Assembly (NCBI GenBank): GCA_964408455.1
Contig: CAYOZN010000007.1
Coordinates: 124,001 to 188,000, forward strand
Length of the DNA stretch: 64,000 nt
Direction of reading: 5' to 3'
Source: CAYOZN01 sp964408455
GTDB lineage: Bacteria; Planctomycetota; Phycisphaerae; UBA1845; UTPLA1
Shown here: positions 1 through 8,256 of the stretch, in pieces
Layout: each line of letters starts with the position of its first letter
Numbering within the stretch: position 1 is the first letter of the stretch
Notes under the pieces: model-generated
Database searches by the model: none
The model's input: only the letters and a program-made list of their open reading frames with translations
What the model was told of the DNA's origin: nothing
Translations under genes and position numbers: made by a program

Positions 1-13
1 GCCGCGCGGCGGC

Positions 14-832
14 ATGTCTCCCCGGGGATCGGCGCCACATCGCGAGCCGCAAGAGTCGATCTTCTCAAAGATTGTGCGAATCATCTTTGCCCCGTTTGTC
101 TGGCTGGCACGGCCGCTCGTGTTTCGGGTCAGTCACGAACGCGGCAATCCCAAGGTGTACTTCACCAGTTTTTCCTCGCTGATGTATCTGTGGCCGGTGA
201 TGATCGTCGGGCTGGTGGGACCGTGGCTGGCGGAAAACGTGATTCGTCCCGACACGATGGGCTGGATCTGGATCACCATCCTGTGGCTGGTGATTCTGTC
301 GCTCGGGGCGGATATGGATCGCAACAAGATGATGGCCCTGCTGGCAATCATCGTCATCCTGTGGCTGGGCGGCATGCTGCTCGAGGCCAAGCAGGGCATT
401 CCCATACTCTCGCAGATTCACGATTACTTCGCGCGGCAGAATGTCTCGGTCGAGCCGGGCACGGTAAAGGTGTTTGGGATCATTGCCGCGATCATACTCG
501 TACTGGTGGTGATTTCGGCGTGGTTTGACGGTCGCTACGAGATCACCACGCGCGAGATCACGCACCGCCGCGTGTTTCGCACCAGCGATTCGGTTCCACG
601 GGCGGCAAAGCGGATCAAACAGGATTGGCGCGATCTGACGGAGTTTTTACTTGGGATTGGCGCCGGCGATCTTATCGTGCAGGACACCAACGGAAACGTG
701 GTGCTGCGCATCCCGAACGTGCCGTTCCTGTGGTTCTTCCGGCACGATGTGGATCATATTCTGGAGGTGCTGGCAACCACGGACGTGGAGGACGTCGCCG
801 CAGCGATCGCCGAGGCGGAAGACGGCGCCTGA
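14..832 (+). CDS. Membrane protein with C-terminal PH-like region, unknown function
   Basis: 272 aa. Residues about 50-180 hold several hydrophobic stretches that look like four transmembrane segments (around LMYLWPVMIVGLVGPWL, IWITILWLVILSLGA, MALLAIIVILWLGGML and VFGIIAAIILVLVVIS). The part after about residue 180 is soluble and contains YEITTREITHRRVF, which resembles the bacterial PH (YdbS/YdbT-like) fold in which a membrane anchor precedes a strand-rich domain. The ORF begins 13 bases from the window edge, so the true start could lie upstream and no ribosome binding site can be judged. The tail is acidic (DVEDVAAAIAEAEDGA). No catalytic motif is visible and I do not recognise a named family with confidence. 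Confidence 0.7.
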   Translation: MSPRGSAPHREPQESIFSKIVRIIFAPFVWLARPLVFRVSHERGNPKVYFTSFSSLMYLWPVMIVGLVGPWLAENVIRPDTMGWIWITILWLVILSLGADMDRNKMMALLAIIVILWLGGMLLEAKQGIPILSQIHDYFARQNVSVEPGTVKVFGIIAAIILVLVVISAWFDGRYEITTREITHRRVFRTSDSVPRAAKRIKQDWRDLTEFLLGIGAGDLIVQDTNGNVVLRIPNVPFLWFFRHDVDHILEVLATTDVEDVAAAIAEAEDGA

Positions 833-957
833 CGGCGGGGGATGCCGCCGTGTCTTAAAAAGCGGGCAAGGTCCGCGCCGGCGCGACGGCATGCGTCCTA
901 TGATTCTTGCGGGCCAGCGGCCAGGCGCTTTTTTTGGATACCTGGAGGGCATGCGGC

Positions 958-1827
958 ATGATGGTCTTCTGCCACCAGTGTCACAAGCTGAATCGCGGCC
1001 ACGCATTATTCTGTGCACGTTGCGGCCGCAGCCTCGATGCGGTCAACGCCTCGCAGCTTCCGCTGCCTTCGCCGGATGCCGCCTCTGGTACATCGAGCGG
1101 CGTGCTTCATGCGCCTCGATCGACGCTGTCGGCGGGCGGTTTCGGCGGGCTCGGCGCCGTGCCTCCCGTGCGGGTGGATTCGGCGGCGTCGCTGCCGCCT
1201 GCGGTCCTTCCACGAAACGCCACGCGCGGCCGGCAGGCACCGCGGCCCCCTGGTCGCGCTGGGCGCTGGTTTGTTGTTCTCGCCATGGCCTTTGCGGGCT
1301 TTTACGTCTTCAAGATCATTCCGCGGGCGATCAAACCGGTCGGCTGGACGCACCAGAGCTGGCCGACTGCGTCTTTCCACGTCGCCTGCGAGGCGCAGGA
1401 CGGGCTCGAGCGGTGTTTTAACCTCAATCCCGAACTGCGTAGACGGTTGGTATCGCTGCTTGCCCAGGATGGTGCGGTGAAAATCGAGCACCTTTCTCAG
1501 GGTATCGCCCTGTCCGGGGGCAGGGCCGAACTCGATGCCATGCAGGCATTCATTGAATTGTTGAAATGCTCGCCCCGTGAATATGAGTCAAAGTATCGCC
1601 GCAGCCGTTCGGGGCTGATGGAGATGCCCGGCAGCCGAACCTACATCTTCTCTACGCGAACGCGGGCAAAGGCCTTCGCAGACGTGCTGGAGCGGGCCGA
1701 GGCCGCCCATTTGATCCGCCCCGTTGCGGAACGGAACATCGTGCAGGTGCGCGCCGGCGATTACGATCACCACATCATTGGCGAGGCCGCGCGTCTCGCT
1801 CGGGCACGCCAGGTCCTCGACTACTGA
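958..1827 (+). CDS. Zinc-ribbon membrane protein, unknown function
   Basis: 289 aa. The start is set at the ATG at 958 because GGAGGG (944-949) lies 8 bases upstream; the frame is open further upstream only through a TTG. The N-terminus is a double-CxxC zinc ribbon (FCHQC, then FCARCG, residues about 4-23). A Ser/Pro/Ala-rich linker follows to about residue 100, then one membrane segment (WFVVLAMAFAGFYVFKII) and a C-terminal soluble domain of about 160 aa with no motif I know. Zinc ribbon plus linker plus a single membrane helix is a common planctomycete design of unknown role. It is followed by a convergent gene. Confidence 0.72.
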   Translation: MMVFCHQCHKLNRGHALFCARCGRSLDAVNASQLPLPSPDAASGTSSGVLHAPRSTLSAGGFGGLGAVPPVRVDSAASLPPAVLPRNATRGRQAPRPPGRAGRWFVVLAMAFAGFYVFKIIPRAIKPVGWTHQSWPTASFHVACEAQDGLERCFNLNPELRRRLVSLLAQDGAVKIEHLSQGIALSGGRAELDAMQAFIELLKCSPREYESKYRRSRSGLMEMPGSRTYIFSTRTRAKAFADVLERAEAAHLIRPVAERNIVQVRAGDYDHHIIGEAARLARARQVLDY

Positions 1828-1881
1828 TGCTCGCCGGAGTGCGCCGCCCGCGTACAACGCCGCAGGGCAGCCAGCGATCGG

Positions 1882-2283
1882 TTACATCGTGGTGCACGAC
1901 CCGGAACCCGGCACCCGGCGCGATATGACCGCGGCCGAGGCGGGCCTTCCGTTTGCGCTGGTGAAGCCGCAGCGGGCACCCAGCTGATCGGCGAAATCGT
2001 GCAGCAGATCGCGAAGCAGGCACCACTGTTCGCCGACCACGTCACACCGGTGAAAGTCAAAGATGGCCGCCGCCGGAAATCGCTCGTCGCAACAACGCTG
2101 GAACATCACCAGGAATCCGGCGAGCTCTTCGGGGCTGATCCTGCTGCCGACCGGGCGGATCCAGACGAAGCCGCGGGTGGACACGGTGACATCCCATCGC
2201 TTGATGAGGTATGCCGCTTCAGCGTGGGCCATGAATTCATCCATCGGTACACGGCCCTGTCGGGCCGGGGATGTGTCGGACAT
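1882..2283 (-). CDS. Small STAS-like protein
   Basis: 133 aa from the ATG at 2281-2283; the frame is open to 2367 and a second ATG lies at 2242-2244, and neither has a clear ribosome binding site. The pattern RWDV, then a hydrophobic strand (AAIFDFHRCDVVG), then a helix (LLRDLLHDFADQLGARCGF) parallels the protein at 39601-40005, which has RWDV, RIVFDLSGVEEIES and FIRFAVRVGRRCRITGL in the same order. Both look like STAS-type (anti-sigma-antagonist-like) domains. A competing plus-strand ORF (1999-2448) lacks such similarity. No obvious phosphorylatable Ser is seen at the usual DLSG position (here DFHRC), so a classical SpoIIAA switch is doubtful. Confidence 0.5.
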   Translation of the reverse strand: MSDTSPARQGRVPMDEFMAHAEAAYLIKRWDVTVSTRGFVWIRPVGSRISPEELAGFLVMFQRCCDERFPAAAIFDFHRCDVVGEQWCLLRDLLHDFADQLGARCGFTSANGRPASAAVISRRVPGSGSCTTM

Positions 2284-2421
2284 GGGTGGCTTCGTACTCC
2301 GCGCAAAATGCTTCAAGCGGCGAGGTGGGGCTTGGCATGTTGGGAAAGACCTGGCTGCATTACCCATGCCGATGCAGGCGTGGCGTCCAAGTGCCCAGTC
2401 GGTGCTAACCTTAAATCAGGA

Positions 2422-2436
2422 AAAACCAAAGGTTTT
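2422..2436 (-). terminator. Weak AT-rich hairpin downstream of amrS
   Basis: AAAACC-AAA-GGTTTT, a 6-bp stem with a 3-nt loop. Read on the minus strand the right arm runs into a short T tract. It lies about 80 bases past the amrS stop codon. The stem is AT-rich and weak, so this is only a candidate. Confidence 0.3.
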
Positions 2437-2518
2437 GCGTTTGCGTAGAACCGAGAGCCTATAACGACCGGTAACCGCTTGGGGAAATTAGCCCAGTCTT
2501 GGGAAAGTAAATTGGTGA

Positions 2519-3637
2519 TCACCGCAACAGGACGGGGATCGGTATCGCGTGACCGGTCGAGCGCTTGGGGGCATTGTCCTGCCACACCCCGGGGACTTCG
2601 GCCTTGCAGTCGGGGCAACGGCCTGGCTCCCTCATGCGGTTTTCGGCGACGAAGAAACCGCGCCGGCGAATGACGCAGGCGCTGCATGCCGGGCAGCAGG
2701 TGTTCTCGCGAGAATCGACGAGACCCGGCAGATTCCCGGGGTAGACGAAATGCAGGCCCTCGGACCTGCCGATGTCGTACGCGCGAATCAGCGTTTCCGC
2801 CGGCGTGCGCGGCGGATCGGTCATCTTGTAGTCGGGATGAAAGGCGGTCACGTGCCAGGGAATGTTCTTTGACACGCCGGCAAGGAACCGCGCGATGCTG
2901 CGAAGTTCGCCGTCGCTGTCGTTGAAGCCGGGGATGATGAGGGTGACCACTTCGACCCAGAAGCGCATGTCGACCAGGTTTTCGATGGTGCTCAGCACCG
3001 TGGCCAGCACGCCGCCCAACTCTCGATAGTGCTTGTCGTCAAAGCTCTTGAGGTCGACCTTGTACAGGTCGACCCACGGCCGCAGGAAGCGCAGCACCTC
3101 GGGCGTGGCATTGCCGTTGGAGACGTAGCCGCAGACCAGTCCGCGGGCCTTTGCCTGTTTGAAGACCTCCACTGCCCACTCGCTGGTGATCAGTGGCTCG
3201 TTGTACGTGGACACGACGACCGGCACGCCGCGATCGACGGCAATCTGGACGAGTTGTTCCGCGGTGCAGAACCGCGGCAGGCTGATGGCCTCGTTATCGC
3301 GCAACGCCTGAGAAGTGACCCAGTTCTGGCAGTAGCTGCAATGGTAATCGCAGCCGAGCATGCCGAATGACAGCGCATCGCGCCCGGGGAAGGCGTGAAA
3401 GAACGGCTTCTTCTCGATGGGGTCCACCTGAAGGCCGGCGACATAGCCGCCCGGCACGCGCAATTCGCCGTCGCGATTGAAACGGACGCGGCACACGCCG
3501 GCGCGGTCGGGCTTGACGAGACAGCGATGGCCGCAGGCGACGCAGCGGATGGCATCGCCTTCGACAAATGCCAGCGCAGGATCGGCGGGCATCATGTTTT
3601 CTTCGAGCAGGCTTCTGAGCGGGGCCGTCTGCGGCAT
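2519..3637 (-). CDS. amrS: AmmeMemoRadiSam system radical SAM enzyme
   Basis: 372 aa. The radical SAM cluster motif CDYHCSYC (C96, C100, C103) follows a planctomycete/archaeal-type N-terminus with a four-Cys zinc site (C32, C35, C39, C49). The sequences GGYVAGLQVDPIEKKPFFH, VVSTYNEPLITSEW and VSNGNATPEVL are typical of AmrS, long annotated as a pyruvate-formate-lyase-activating-enzyme homologue. A further C-terminal four-Cys knuckle (CCPAC..., CPDC) is present. In the known system AmrS travels with AMMECR1 and Memo proteins; neither is found in this window, and the substrate of the family is not established here. A G-rich ribosome binding site (GGGGGGA) precedes the ATG, and a TATAAT box lies 43 bases further up. 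Confidence 0.88.
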   Translation of the reverse strand: MPQTAPLRSLLEENMMPADPALAFVEGDAIRCVACGHRCLVKPDRAGVCRVRFNRDGELRVPGGYVAGLQVDPIEKKPFFHAFPGRDALSFGMLGCDYHCSYCQNWVTSQALRDNEAISLPRFCTAEQLVQIAVDRGVPVVVSTYNEPLITSEWAVEVFKQAKARGLVCGYVSNGNATPEVLRFLRPWVDLYKVDLKSFDDKHYRELGGVLATVLSTIENLVDMRFWVEVVTLIIPGFNDSDGELRSIARFLAGVSKNIPWHVTAFHPDYKMTDPPRTPAETLIRAYDIGRSEGLHFVYPGNLPGLVDSRENTCCPACSACVIRRRGFFVAENRMREPGRCPDCKAEVPGVWQDNAPKRSTGHAIPIPVLLR

Positions 3638-3679
3638 GACAACGTTCCCCCCGGCATTGCTAACGGGGACGGTAAGTGA

Positions 3680-3685
3680 ATTATA
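3680..3685 (-). promoter_or_regulatory. TATAAT -10 box for amrS
   Basis: A perfect TATAAT on the minus strand (context CTATAATT), about 43 bases upstream of the amrS ATG. No good -35 box was seen at 16-18 bases. The same box precedes four other genes in the window. Confidence 0.5.
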
Positions 3686-3775
3686 GAGTCGCGTGCACAG
3701 GACTGGCGACTGCGATTCCGATGATGGCGGTCAGGAATTGTCTGATGCGGGATTTTACGCTCGGCCGCTTGTTCT

Positions 3776-4759
3776 CTAATCGCGCGTGAGGTCCGCGAGG
3801 ATCTGCTCCAGATGAGCGCGGTACGATGGATCGACGTTCACGGCATCGATGTGGCCACCGATCAGCTCGACAAACTCCTTGGGTTCGGAAGCAAGGTCGA
3901 AAAGCTGCCGTGAACTGGAGATGGGCGTGGTGATGTCCTGGAGTGAGTGCATGAAGACCTTCGGCATGTTCACCAGGGGGGCGTGATCGACCGGGTCCAG
4001 TTCTGGCGGGATGCGTTCGAAGGCCAGCGGGGATGGCTGAATGCCCAGCAGCACGTAGGCGAATGCCGGCAACTGGGATTGCACGAAGCTGCCCTCCAGC
4101 ACCAGCCCCACCACCCGTTCCGGCGCATCTGCGCACTGGGCCATGGCGGGCATCGTTCCCATCGACAGGCCGAACAGGACGATCTTGTCGGTGCCCGGGC
4201 CGCTGCGCGACTGGACGTGCGCCAGTGCCAGATTGGCGTCATCGAGTATCGTGTCGAGCGAGGCGAGGACGAAGCTCTCGCCGAAGCCCTGGTAGTCGTA
4301 GATGAACACGTGATAGCCCAGCTCGTGCAGCAGGCGATAGTGGGACAGGTGCGCACTGCGGTTCACGACCGCGCCGTGGTGGATGAGGACCGTTGCGCGG
4401 GCATTCTCGGCGGGAATCCACCAGCCGAAGATGGGCAGGCCATTCTCGGCCGTAAGCGTGACGCTCTCGAATGGGATGCCCACCTGGATGGGATAAGGAT
4501 ACACGAGATGGATTGTGGGTAAGGGAAAGATGCCGCCATCGACGAGGAATCCGCCGCAGCCGGATGAGGCCATGCCGCAGAAGGACAAGGTCGTTGCCAG
4601 CGCAGCGAGCCTCAGGCGCGCACGCAGTTCGCGGTGCGACGCAATCGGCCTCGCTGGAAAGTGGCGGCGCTGGTTATGCGCCGTAGAGGATGCACCGTCA
4701 GGCATGTATCCGGGAAACCCCCCACGCGAGAGTGATTGCCGAAACGCGGCATCGTCCAC
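3776..4759 (-). CDS. Alpha/beta hydrolase lipoprotein
   Basis: 327 aa. A lipoprotein signal ends in the lipobox ASSGC (Cys68) after a hydrophobic stretch (LAALATTLSFCGM). The mature part is a Hydrolase_4/YqhB-type alpha/beta hydrolase: oxyanion region IHHGAV, IYDYQGFGESF, nucleophile elbow GLSMGT (Ser199), acid in HSLQDITTP (Asp), and His in IGGHIDAV. A signal peptide starting near residue 45 means the first 40 residues are probably not translated or the start is mis-set; an internal ATG at 4705 is an alternative. The gene diverges from the carrier protein gene to its right, with 277 bases between them. Substrate unknown; esterase or thioesterase activity is possible. Confidence 0.75.
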   Translation of the reverse strand: MDDAAFRQSLSRGGFPGYMPDGASSTAHNQRRHFPARPIASHRELRARLRLAALATTLSFCGMASSGCGGFLVDGGIFPLPTIHLVYPYPIQVGIPFESVTLTAENGLPIFGWWIPAENARATVLIHHGAVVNRSAHLSHYRLLHELGYHVFIYDYQGFGESFVLASLDTILDDANLALAHVQSRSGPGTDKIVLFGLSMGTMPAMAQCADAPERVVGLVLEGSFVQSQLPAFAYVLLGIQPSPLAFERIPPELDPVDHAPLVNMPKVFMHSLQDITTPISSSRQLFDLASEPKEFVELIGGHIDAVNVDPSYRAHLEQILADLTRD

Positions 4760-5036
4760 CGGGGAGTGGCAGATGCCTGCGATAGATATTATCGTCGCGG
4801 CGGCATGGCGGCCACGAGCGCGTCGTGAACCGAGATGCTACTTTGGATTGCCCCGAACAACCGGCGCCGGCGGTGCGAATAAGCGGGACTGGACGTGGCC
4901 GCGGCAGCAGGGTTCCACGGCGGAGCCGATTGAAGCATGTCATTCCAGCGGTTAAGCTCCGCCGCTGCGCGGCCCGGGCAACGTGGCCTCGCCGGATCGT
5001 CAGCAGCAGAGGGGCCGCGCCCCACACACACCGAAG

Positions 5037-5282
5037 ATGAATACCCGCGACCAACTTCGTACCTATCTCTTCGGGACGTTGATCCCCATCGAGCAATCGG
5101 CCTGGCCGGCGGACGATGCAAATCTCCTGGAAATCGGCCTCGACTCGCTGCGGCTGATGCAACTGCTGGTTTACGTGGAACAGCAGCTGAAAGTGCGCCT
5201 TCCTGACCACGAGGTGACGCCGGAGCGCGTCGAGAGCGTCAGGGCCCTTGTCGAGTGGATCGAGTCGCGGCGGGCAAAGTAA
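5037..5282 (+). CDS. Acyl/peptidyl carrier protein
   Basis: 81 aa from the ATG at 5037. The phosphopantetheine attachment motif GLDSLRLMQL is present with Ser37, followed by the usual helices (VYVEQQLKVRL, VESVRALVEWI). The size equals that of a free-standing carrier protein. It lies 79 bases upstream of an amino-acid adenylation enzyme, so by context it is more likely a peptidyl or aminoacyl carrier than a fatty acid ACP. The pair recalls DltC/DltA, with the order reversed and no DltB or DltD nearby. The frame is open from 4983 without a better start. Confidence 0.85.
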   Translation: MNTRDQLRTYLFGTLIPIEQSAWPADDANLLEIGLDSLRLMQLLVYVEQQLKVRLPDHEVTPERVESVRALVEWIESRRAK

Positions 5283-5361
5283 ACGCGGCGGCGCGTTTTC
5301 CACGCCGCGGGCTGGCGGCCGATGGCGCCGGCAAAGTCAGGTGGCCGGATCAGGCTGAACC

Positions 5362-7059
5362 ATGACGAACGATAACATCTATTCGCTGCTGTCGCAGGCG
5401 GCGCTGCGGTTTGGCAGGAACCGGGCGCTGGAGTTCGGCGAAGACCGCTTGACATATGCCGAGCTGGACGACGCCGCACGGCGCACGGCGACGCTGCTCG
5501 CGGAACTCGGCGCCGAGCCGGGCGAGCGAGTCGCGTTCTGTTTTTCGAAATCGATGGATGCAGTGGTTGCGCTTTTCGGCATTGCCCGCACCGGCGCGAC
5601 GTACGTGCCGCTCGATCCGTCGTGGCCGGCCGAACGCATCAACGCGATCGTGGAAGATGCCGGCATCCGCCTGTGGGTGGGCGGCGCGACGCCACCGGCG
5701 GGCGTGAGCGGCATTCGCGCATCGGCAACGATCCGGCCGCCGCTGTCAATGCCCGACAATGGGGCGGTATTGCTGGCAGACGCGCGGAGACGCACGCCGA
5801 TGGAAGGGGAACTCCCCGCGTGCGCGTCCGGCCTTGCGAACATCCTCTACACGTCCGGTTCGACCGGCCGGCCGAAGGGTGTCGAGATTACGGCACTAAG
5901 CCTCTTTCACTTCGCGCGCTGGGGCGCGGAGGCGTTTGGCCTGACACCGGATGACCGGCTGTCGAACCATGCCCCGTACAATTTTGATCTGTCCACATTT
6001 GATATTTTCGCCGCCGTGGCCGCCGGCGCGACGATGTGTCCGGTGCCCGAGTCGCTGAAGATGTTTCCGTACCAGATGGCGAAATTCATCGCCGAGCGGC
6101 GGATCAGCGTGTGGTATTCGGTGCCGTCGGCGCTGGCAATGATGCAGCTTCGCGGGAAGCTGCCCGAGCACGATATCTCCGCCCTGCGGCACGTGATCTT
6201 TGCCGGCGAGGTGATGCCCAAGCCGATGCTGAAGGCACTTGCCGCCGATCTGCCGCGGGCGACTCTCACGAATCTGTACGGACCAACCGAGACGAACGCC
6301 TGCACGTGGCACCGCATCACGCGCGAAGACCTGCAATGCGACGAGCCGGTGCCCATCGGGCGGCCGATCAGCGATACGCGGCTGTGGATCGTCATCGATC
6401 CAGACGCCGTCGGCGAACGCAGTGACGAACCGATTGTGAACTCAAGTGGCAACGCGGGTGCCATGCCTAAGCGCAGCGCGGGCGTGTTGGACGCCCGCGG
6501 GATGACGGCGGTTCAGTATGCCCGCAACGCCGCGCACACGGGTGTGGAAGCGTCCGGCGAATTGTGGGTCGCCGGCCCGACGGTCACCACGGGATATTTC
6601 GGTGACGCCGAGATGACACGCATGCGCCGCGTGCCCGCGCCGGATGGCGATGGCCTCGCCTGGCGGACCGGCGATCGCGTGCAGATGCGGCCCGACGGCG
6701 TGCTGCTGTTCGAAGGGCGCATGGACCGGATGATCAAGGCCCGCGGTCATCGGATCGAGCCGGGCGAGATCGAGGCGGCGCTCTGCCGGCATCCGGCGGT
6801 GCGCCAGGCAGCGGTGGTTCCGCTGGCGGATCCGGTATTCGGCAGCCGGATCAAGGCGTGCCTGTCGCTGCGGGATGGCGCGGCAGCCGACGAGGCGGCG
6901 CTGGCGGCGCACTGCCGGGAACACCTGCCGGCCTACATGATGCCAGACGCGTGGCAGTTCTACGAGGCCCTTCCCGAGACGGATCGAGGAAAGGTGGACC
7001 TGCTGGCGCTGCAAACGGCCCGGGACGAACACGAGAAGTCCATGCGCTGCCGCGCATGA
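5362..7059 (+). CDS. Stand-alone amino-acid adenylation enzyme (NRPS A domain/DltA-like)
   Basis: 565 aa. Contains the adenylation core motifs in order: YTSGSTGRPKG (A3, from residue 163), NFDLSTFD (A4; the Asp binds the alpha-amino group in amino-acid-activating enzymes), YGPTET (A5), GYFGD, WRTGDRV (A7), a hinge (RMDRMIKARGHRIEPGEIE, A8) and the A10 lysine (TDRGKVDL). It would form an aminoacyl-AMP and load the neighbouring carrier protein. Aligning by eye to GrsA gives a pocket reading D-L-F-Y-I-A-L-A-C-K, which I cannot assign. Residues about 350-395, between A5 and A6, are an extra low-similarity stretch whose DNA holds two palindromes (see findings). There is no condensation or thioesterase domain. 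Confidence 0.88.
   Translation: MTNDNIYSLLSQAALRFGRNRALEFGEDRLTYAELDDAARRTATLLAELGAEPGERVAFCFSKSMDAVVALFGIARTGATYVPLDPSWPAERINAIVEDAGIRLWVGGATPPAGVSGIRASATIRPPLSMPDNGAVLLADARRRTPMEGELPACASGLANILYTSGSTGRPKGVEITALSLFHFARWGAEAFGLTPDDRLSNHAPYNFDLSTFDIFAAVAAGATMCPVPESLKMFPYQMAKFIAERRISVWYSVPSALAMMQLRGKLPEHDISALRHVIFAGEVMPKPMLKALAADLPRATLTNLYGPTETNACTWHRITREDLQCDEPVPIGRPISDTRLWIVIDPDAVGERSDEPIVNSSGNAGAMPKRSAGVLDARGMTAVQYARNAAHTGVEASGELWVAGPTVTTGYFGDAEMTRMRRVPAPDGDGLAWRTGDRVQMRPDGVLLFEGRMDRMIKARGHRIEPGEIEAALCRHPAVRQAAVVPLADPVFGSRIKACLSLRDGAAADEAALAAHCREHLPAYMMPDAWQFYEALPETDRGKVDLLALQTARDEHEKSMRCRA
6447..6499 (+). repeat. Intragenic palindromic insertion in the adenylation gene
   Basis: Two hairpins lie back to back inside coding sequence: TGGCA-7 nt-TGCCA (6447-6463) and a perfect 9-bp stem CGCGGGCGT-GTTGG-ACGCCCGCG (6477-6499). 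They sit in the part of the protein that has no counterpart in ordinary A domains. This suggests an in-frame palindromic repeat, but no second copy was found in the window. Confidence 0.5.
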
Positions 7060-7153
7060 CGGCGGCTCTGATCGCGCTTTCGACACTTTTGACATGAGGC
7101 GAAAGGGCGCGAGTTCGGCTTCGTTTGCACCATGCGGGGCCATCGGTGCCATC

Positions 7154-7666
7154 ATGCGTTCGACACTCTGCTTTAAGGGTCTTCTGTTCGCGTCGATCCT
7201 CGTGCCCGCTCATCTGGCGAACTGTACCTGCGACCGGGGCGATACAAATGACCGCCCGACTCGACGCGAGAATGCGACTCGAGAGGTCTCGACCATGCCC
7301 GCGGGGGAGGATGAAGGGCCTGCGAGCAGGCCCGATGTGCAACCGGTATTGAGCGAGCGCGAGAAGATCGAGCGGCTGATCGCGCACGTCGAAGGGCTGG
7401 ATGGCGCCGTCTTTATTCGCAACGATACCGAGCACGATTGTCGAGAGGCGGCCGAGCACATGCGGTCGAAGTGGAACTGGAAGGAAGACGAGATTGCCAG
7501 TGCCGCGGACTTCATTCGAGTGGCTGCCACGGGTTCCTCGGTTTCGGGCAGTCCATACTACATCCGCTTTTCGGATGGCCGTCGGCTGAAAAGCGCCGAT
7601 TACCTCTTGCAGCAGCTCGCGCGACTTGAGCAGGGCACGGAATCACATCGGCTGGATATGCCGTAA
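7154..7666 (+). CDS. DUF5329-like lipoprotein
   Basis: 170 aa from the ATG at 7154; an upstream in-frame ATG at 7094 is possible but would bury the signal peptide. N-terminal signal (STLCFKGLLFASILVPAHLANC) with a Cys at the lipobox position. After a Pro/Asp/Glu-rich linker comes a compact domain: IERLIAHVEGLDGAVFIRN, EAAEHMRSKWNWKEDEI, ADFIRVAATGSSVSGSPYYIRF, SADYLLQQLARLE. The FIRN/H-A-EHM/SSxSG-PYxIR pattern matches DUF5329 proteins by recall. Function unknown. It is 94 bases after the adenylation gene on the same strand, so it may be cotranscribed. Confidence 0.65.
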   Translation: MRSTLCFKGLLFASILVPAHLANCTCDRGDTNDRPTRRENATREVSTMPAGEDEGPASRPDVQPVLSEREKIERLIAHVEGLDGAVFIRNDTEHDCREAAEHMRSKWNWKEDEIASAADFIRVAATGSSVSGSPYYIRFSDGRRLKSADYLLQQLARLEQGTESHRLDMP

Positions 7667-7754
7667 GTCATTTCGGAAGACCGGTTTAGCCATCAATTTA
7701 GGCAATTGTCTGAGCCAATACAGGCCGCAGCGGCTCGACGTGTAACAAATTTAC

Positions 7755-7816
7755 CTCCTAAATAGTTAGGAGAAAAAGCTTGATCCCCCCGGCACAATCT
7801 CCTAAGCTATTAGGTG
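7755..7816. promoter_or_regulatory. Two BlaI-type operators and promoter before blaI
   Basis: Two dyads of the same sequence: CTCCTAA-ATAG-TTAGGAG (7755-7772, perfect 7-4-7) and CTCCTAA-GCTA-TTAGGTG (7799-7816, one mismatch). Their starts are 44 bases apart, about four helical turns. A possible promoter lies between and over them: TTGATC (7780-7785), 17 bases, TAAGCT (7803-7808). The arrangement is what an autoregulated BlaI/MecI repressor would need; these factors bind dyads upstream of their own operon. Confidence 0.75.
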
Positions 7817-7842
7817 ATTCGGGTTTCTCGGGAATCGGTCCC

Positions 7843-8256
7843 ATGGCAAAAAAGCCGCAACTGAGCCTGACCAAGCTTGAGTCCGACGTCATGCGGGCGA
7901 TCTGGGAGGCCGGCACGGCGACTGTGCGCGTGCGCGATGTGCTGGAACGGCTCAACGATGGCCGTGCCCGTCCGCTTGCGTACAACACGGTGCAGACGGT
8001 GATGACCATTCTGCGCGACAAGGGCGCGCTGGCGCTGGTGCGCGGGAGTGGAAAGGCCCATCTCTACCGGGCGCGGATCACGCGCGAGGATGCCTCGCGC
8101 CACATGACGCGCGATCTGGTGGATCGACTGTTTGATGGCAACGTGCAACCGCTGCTGCTCCAGCTGATTGACGAGGGCGAGCTCGGCGCCGCCGAACTCA
8201 AAAGGCTGCGCAAGTGGGTTGATGCCCGGCTGCGCGATGCAGAGGATGAGCCATGA
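7843..8256 (+). CDS. BlaI/MecI-family repressor
   Basis: 137 aa from the ATG at 7843. A winged-helix domain (LTKLESDVMRAIWEAGTATVRVRDVLERL, NTVQTVMTILRDKGAL) is followed by a C-terminal dimerisation helix region (LFDGNVQPLLLQLID, ELKRLRKWVDARL), the BlaI/Penicillinase_R layout and length. The stop overlaps the start of the M56 peptidase gene by ATGA, showing translational coupling. In the known systems the membrane peptidase leads to cleavage of the repressor. No beta-lactamase gene is in the window, so the controlled genes are probably the pair itself and unknown others. Confidence 0.9.
   Translation: MAKKPQLSLTKLESDVMRAIWEAGTATVRVRDVLERLNDGRARPLAYNTVQTVMTILRDKGALALVRGSGKAHLYRARITREDASRHMTRDLVDRLFDGNVQPLLLQLIDEGELGAAELKRLRKWVDARLRDAEDEP

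Noticed and set aside
4698..5303. 201-aa minus-strand frame opposite the carrier protein
   Set aside because: The plus strand carries the phosphopantetheine motif GLDSL; the opposite frame has no features.
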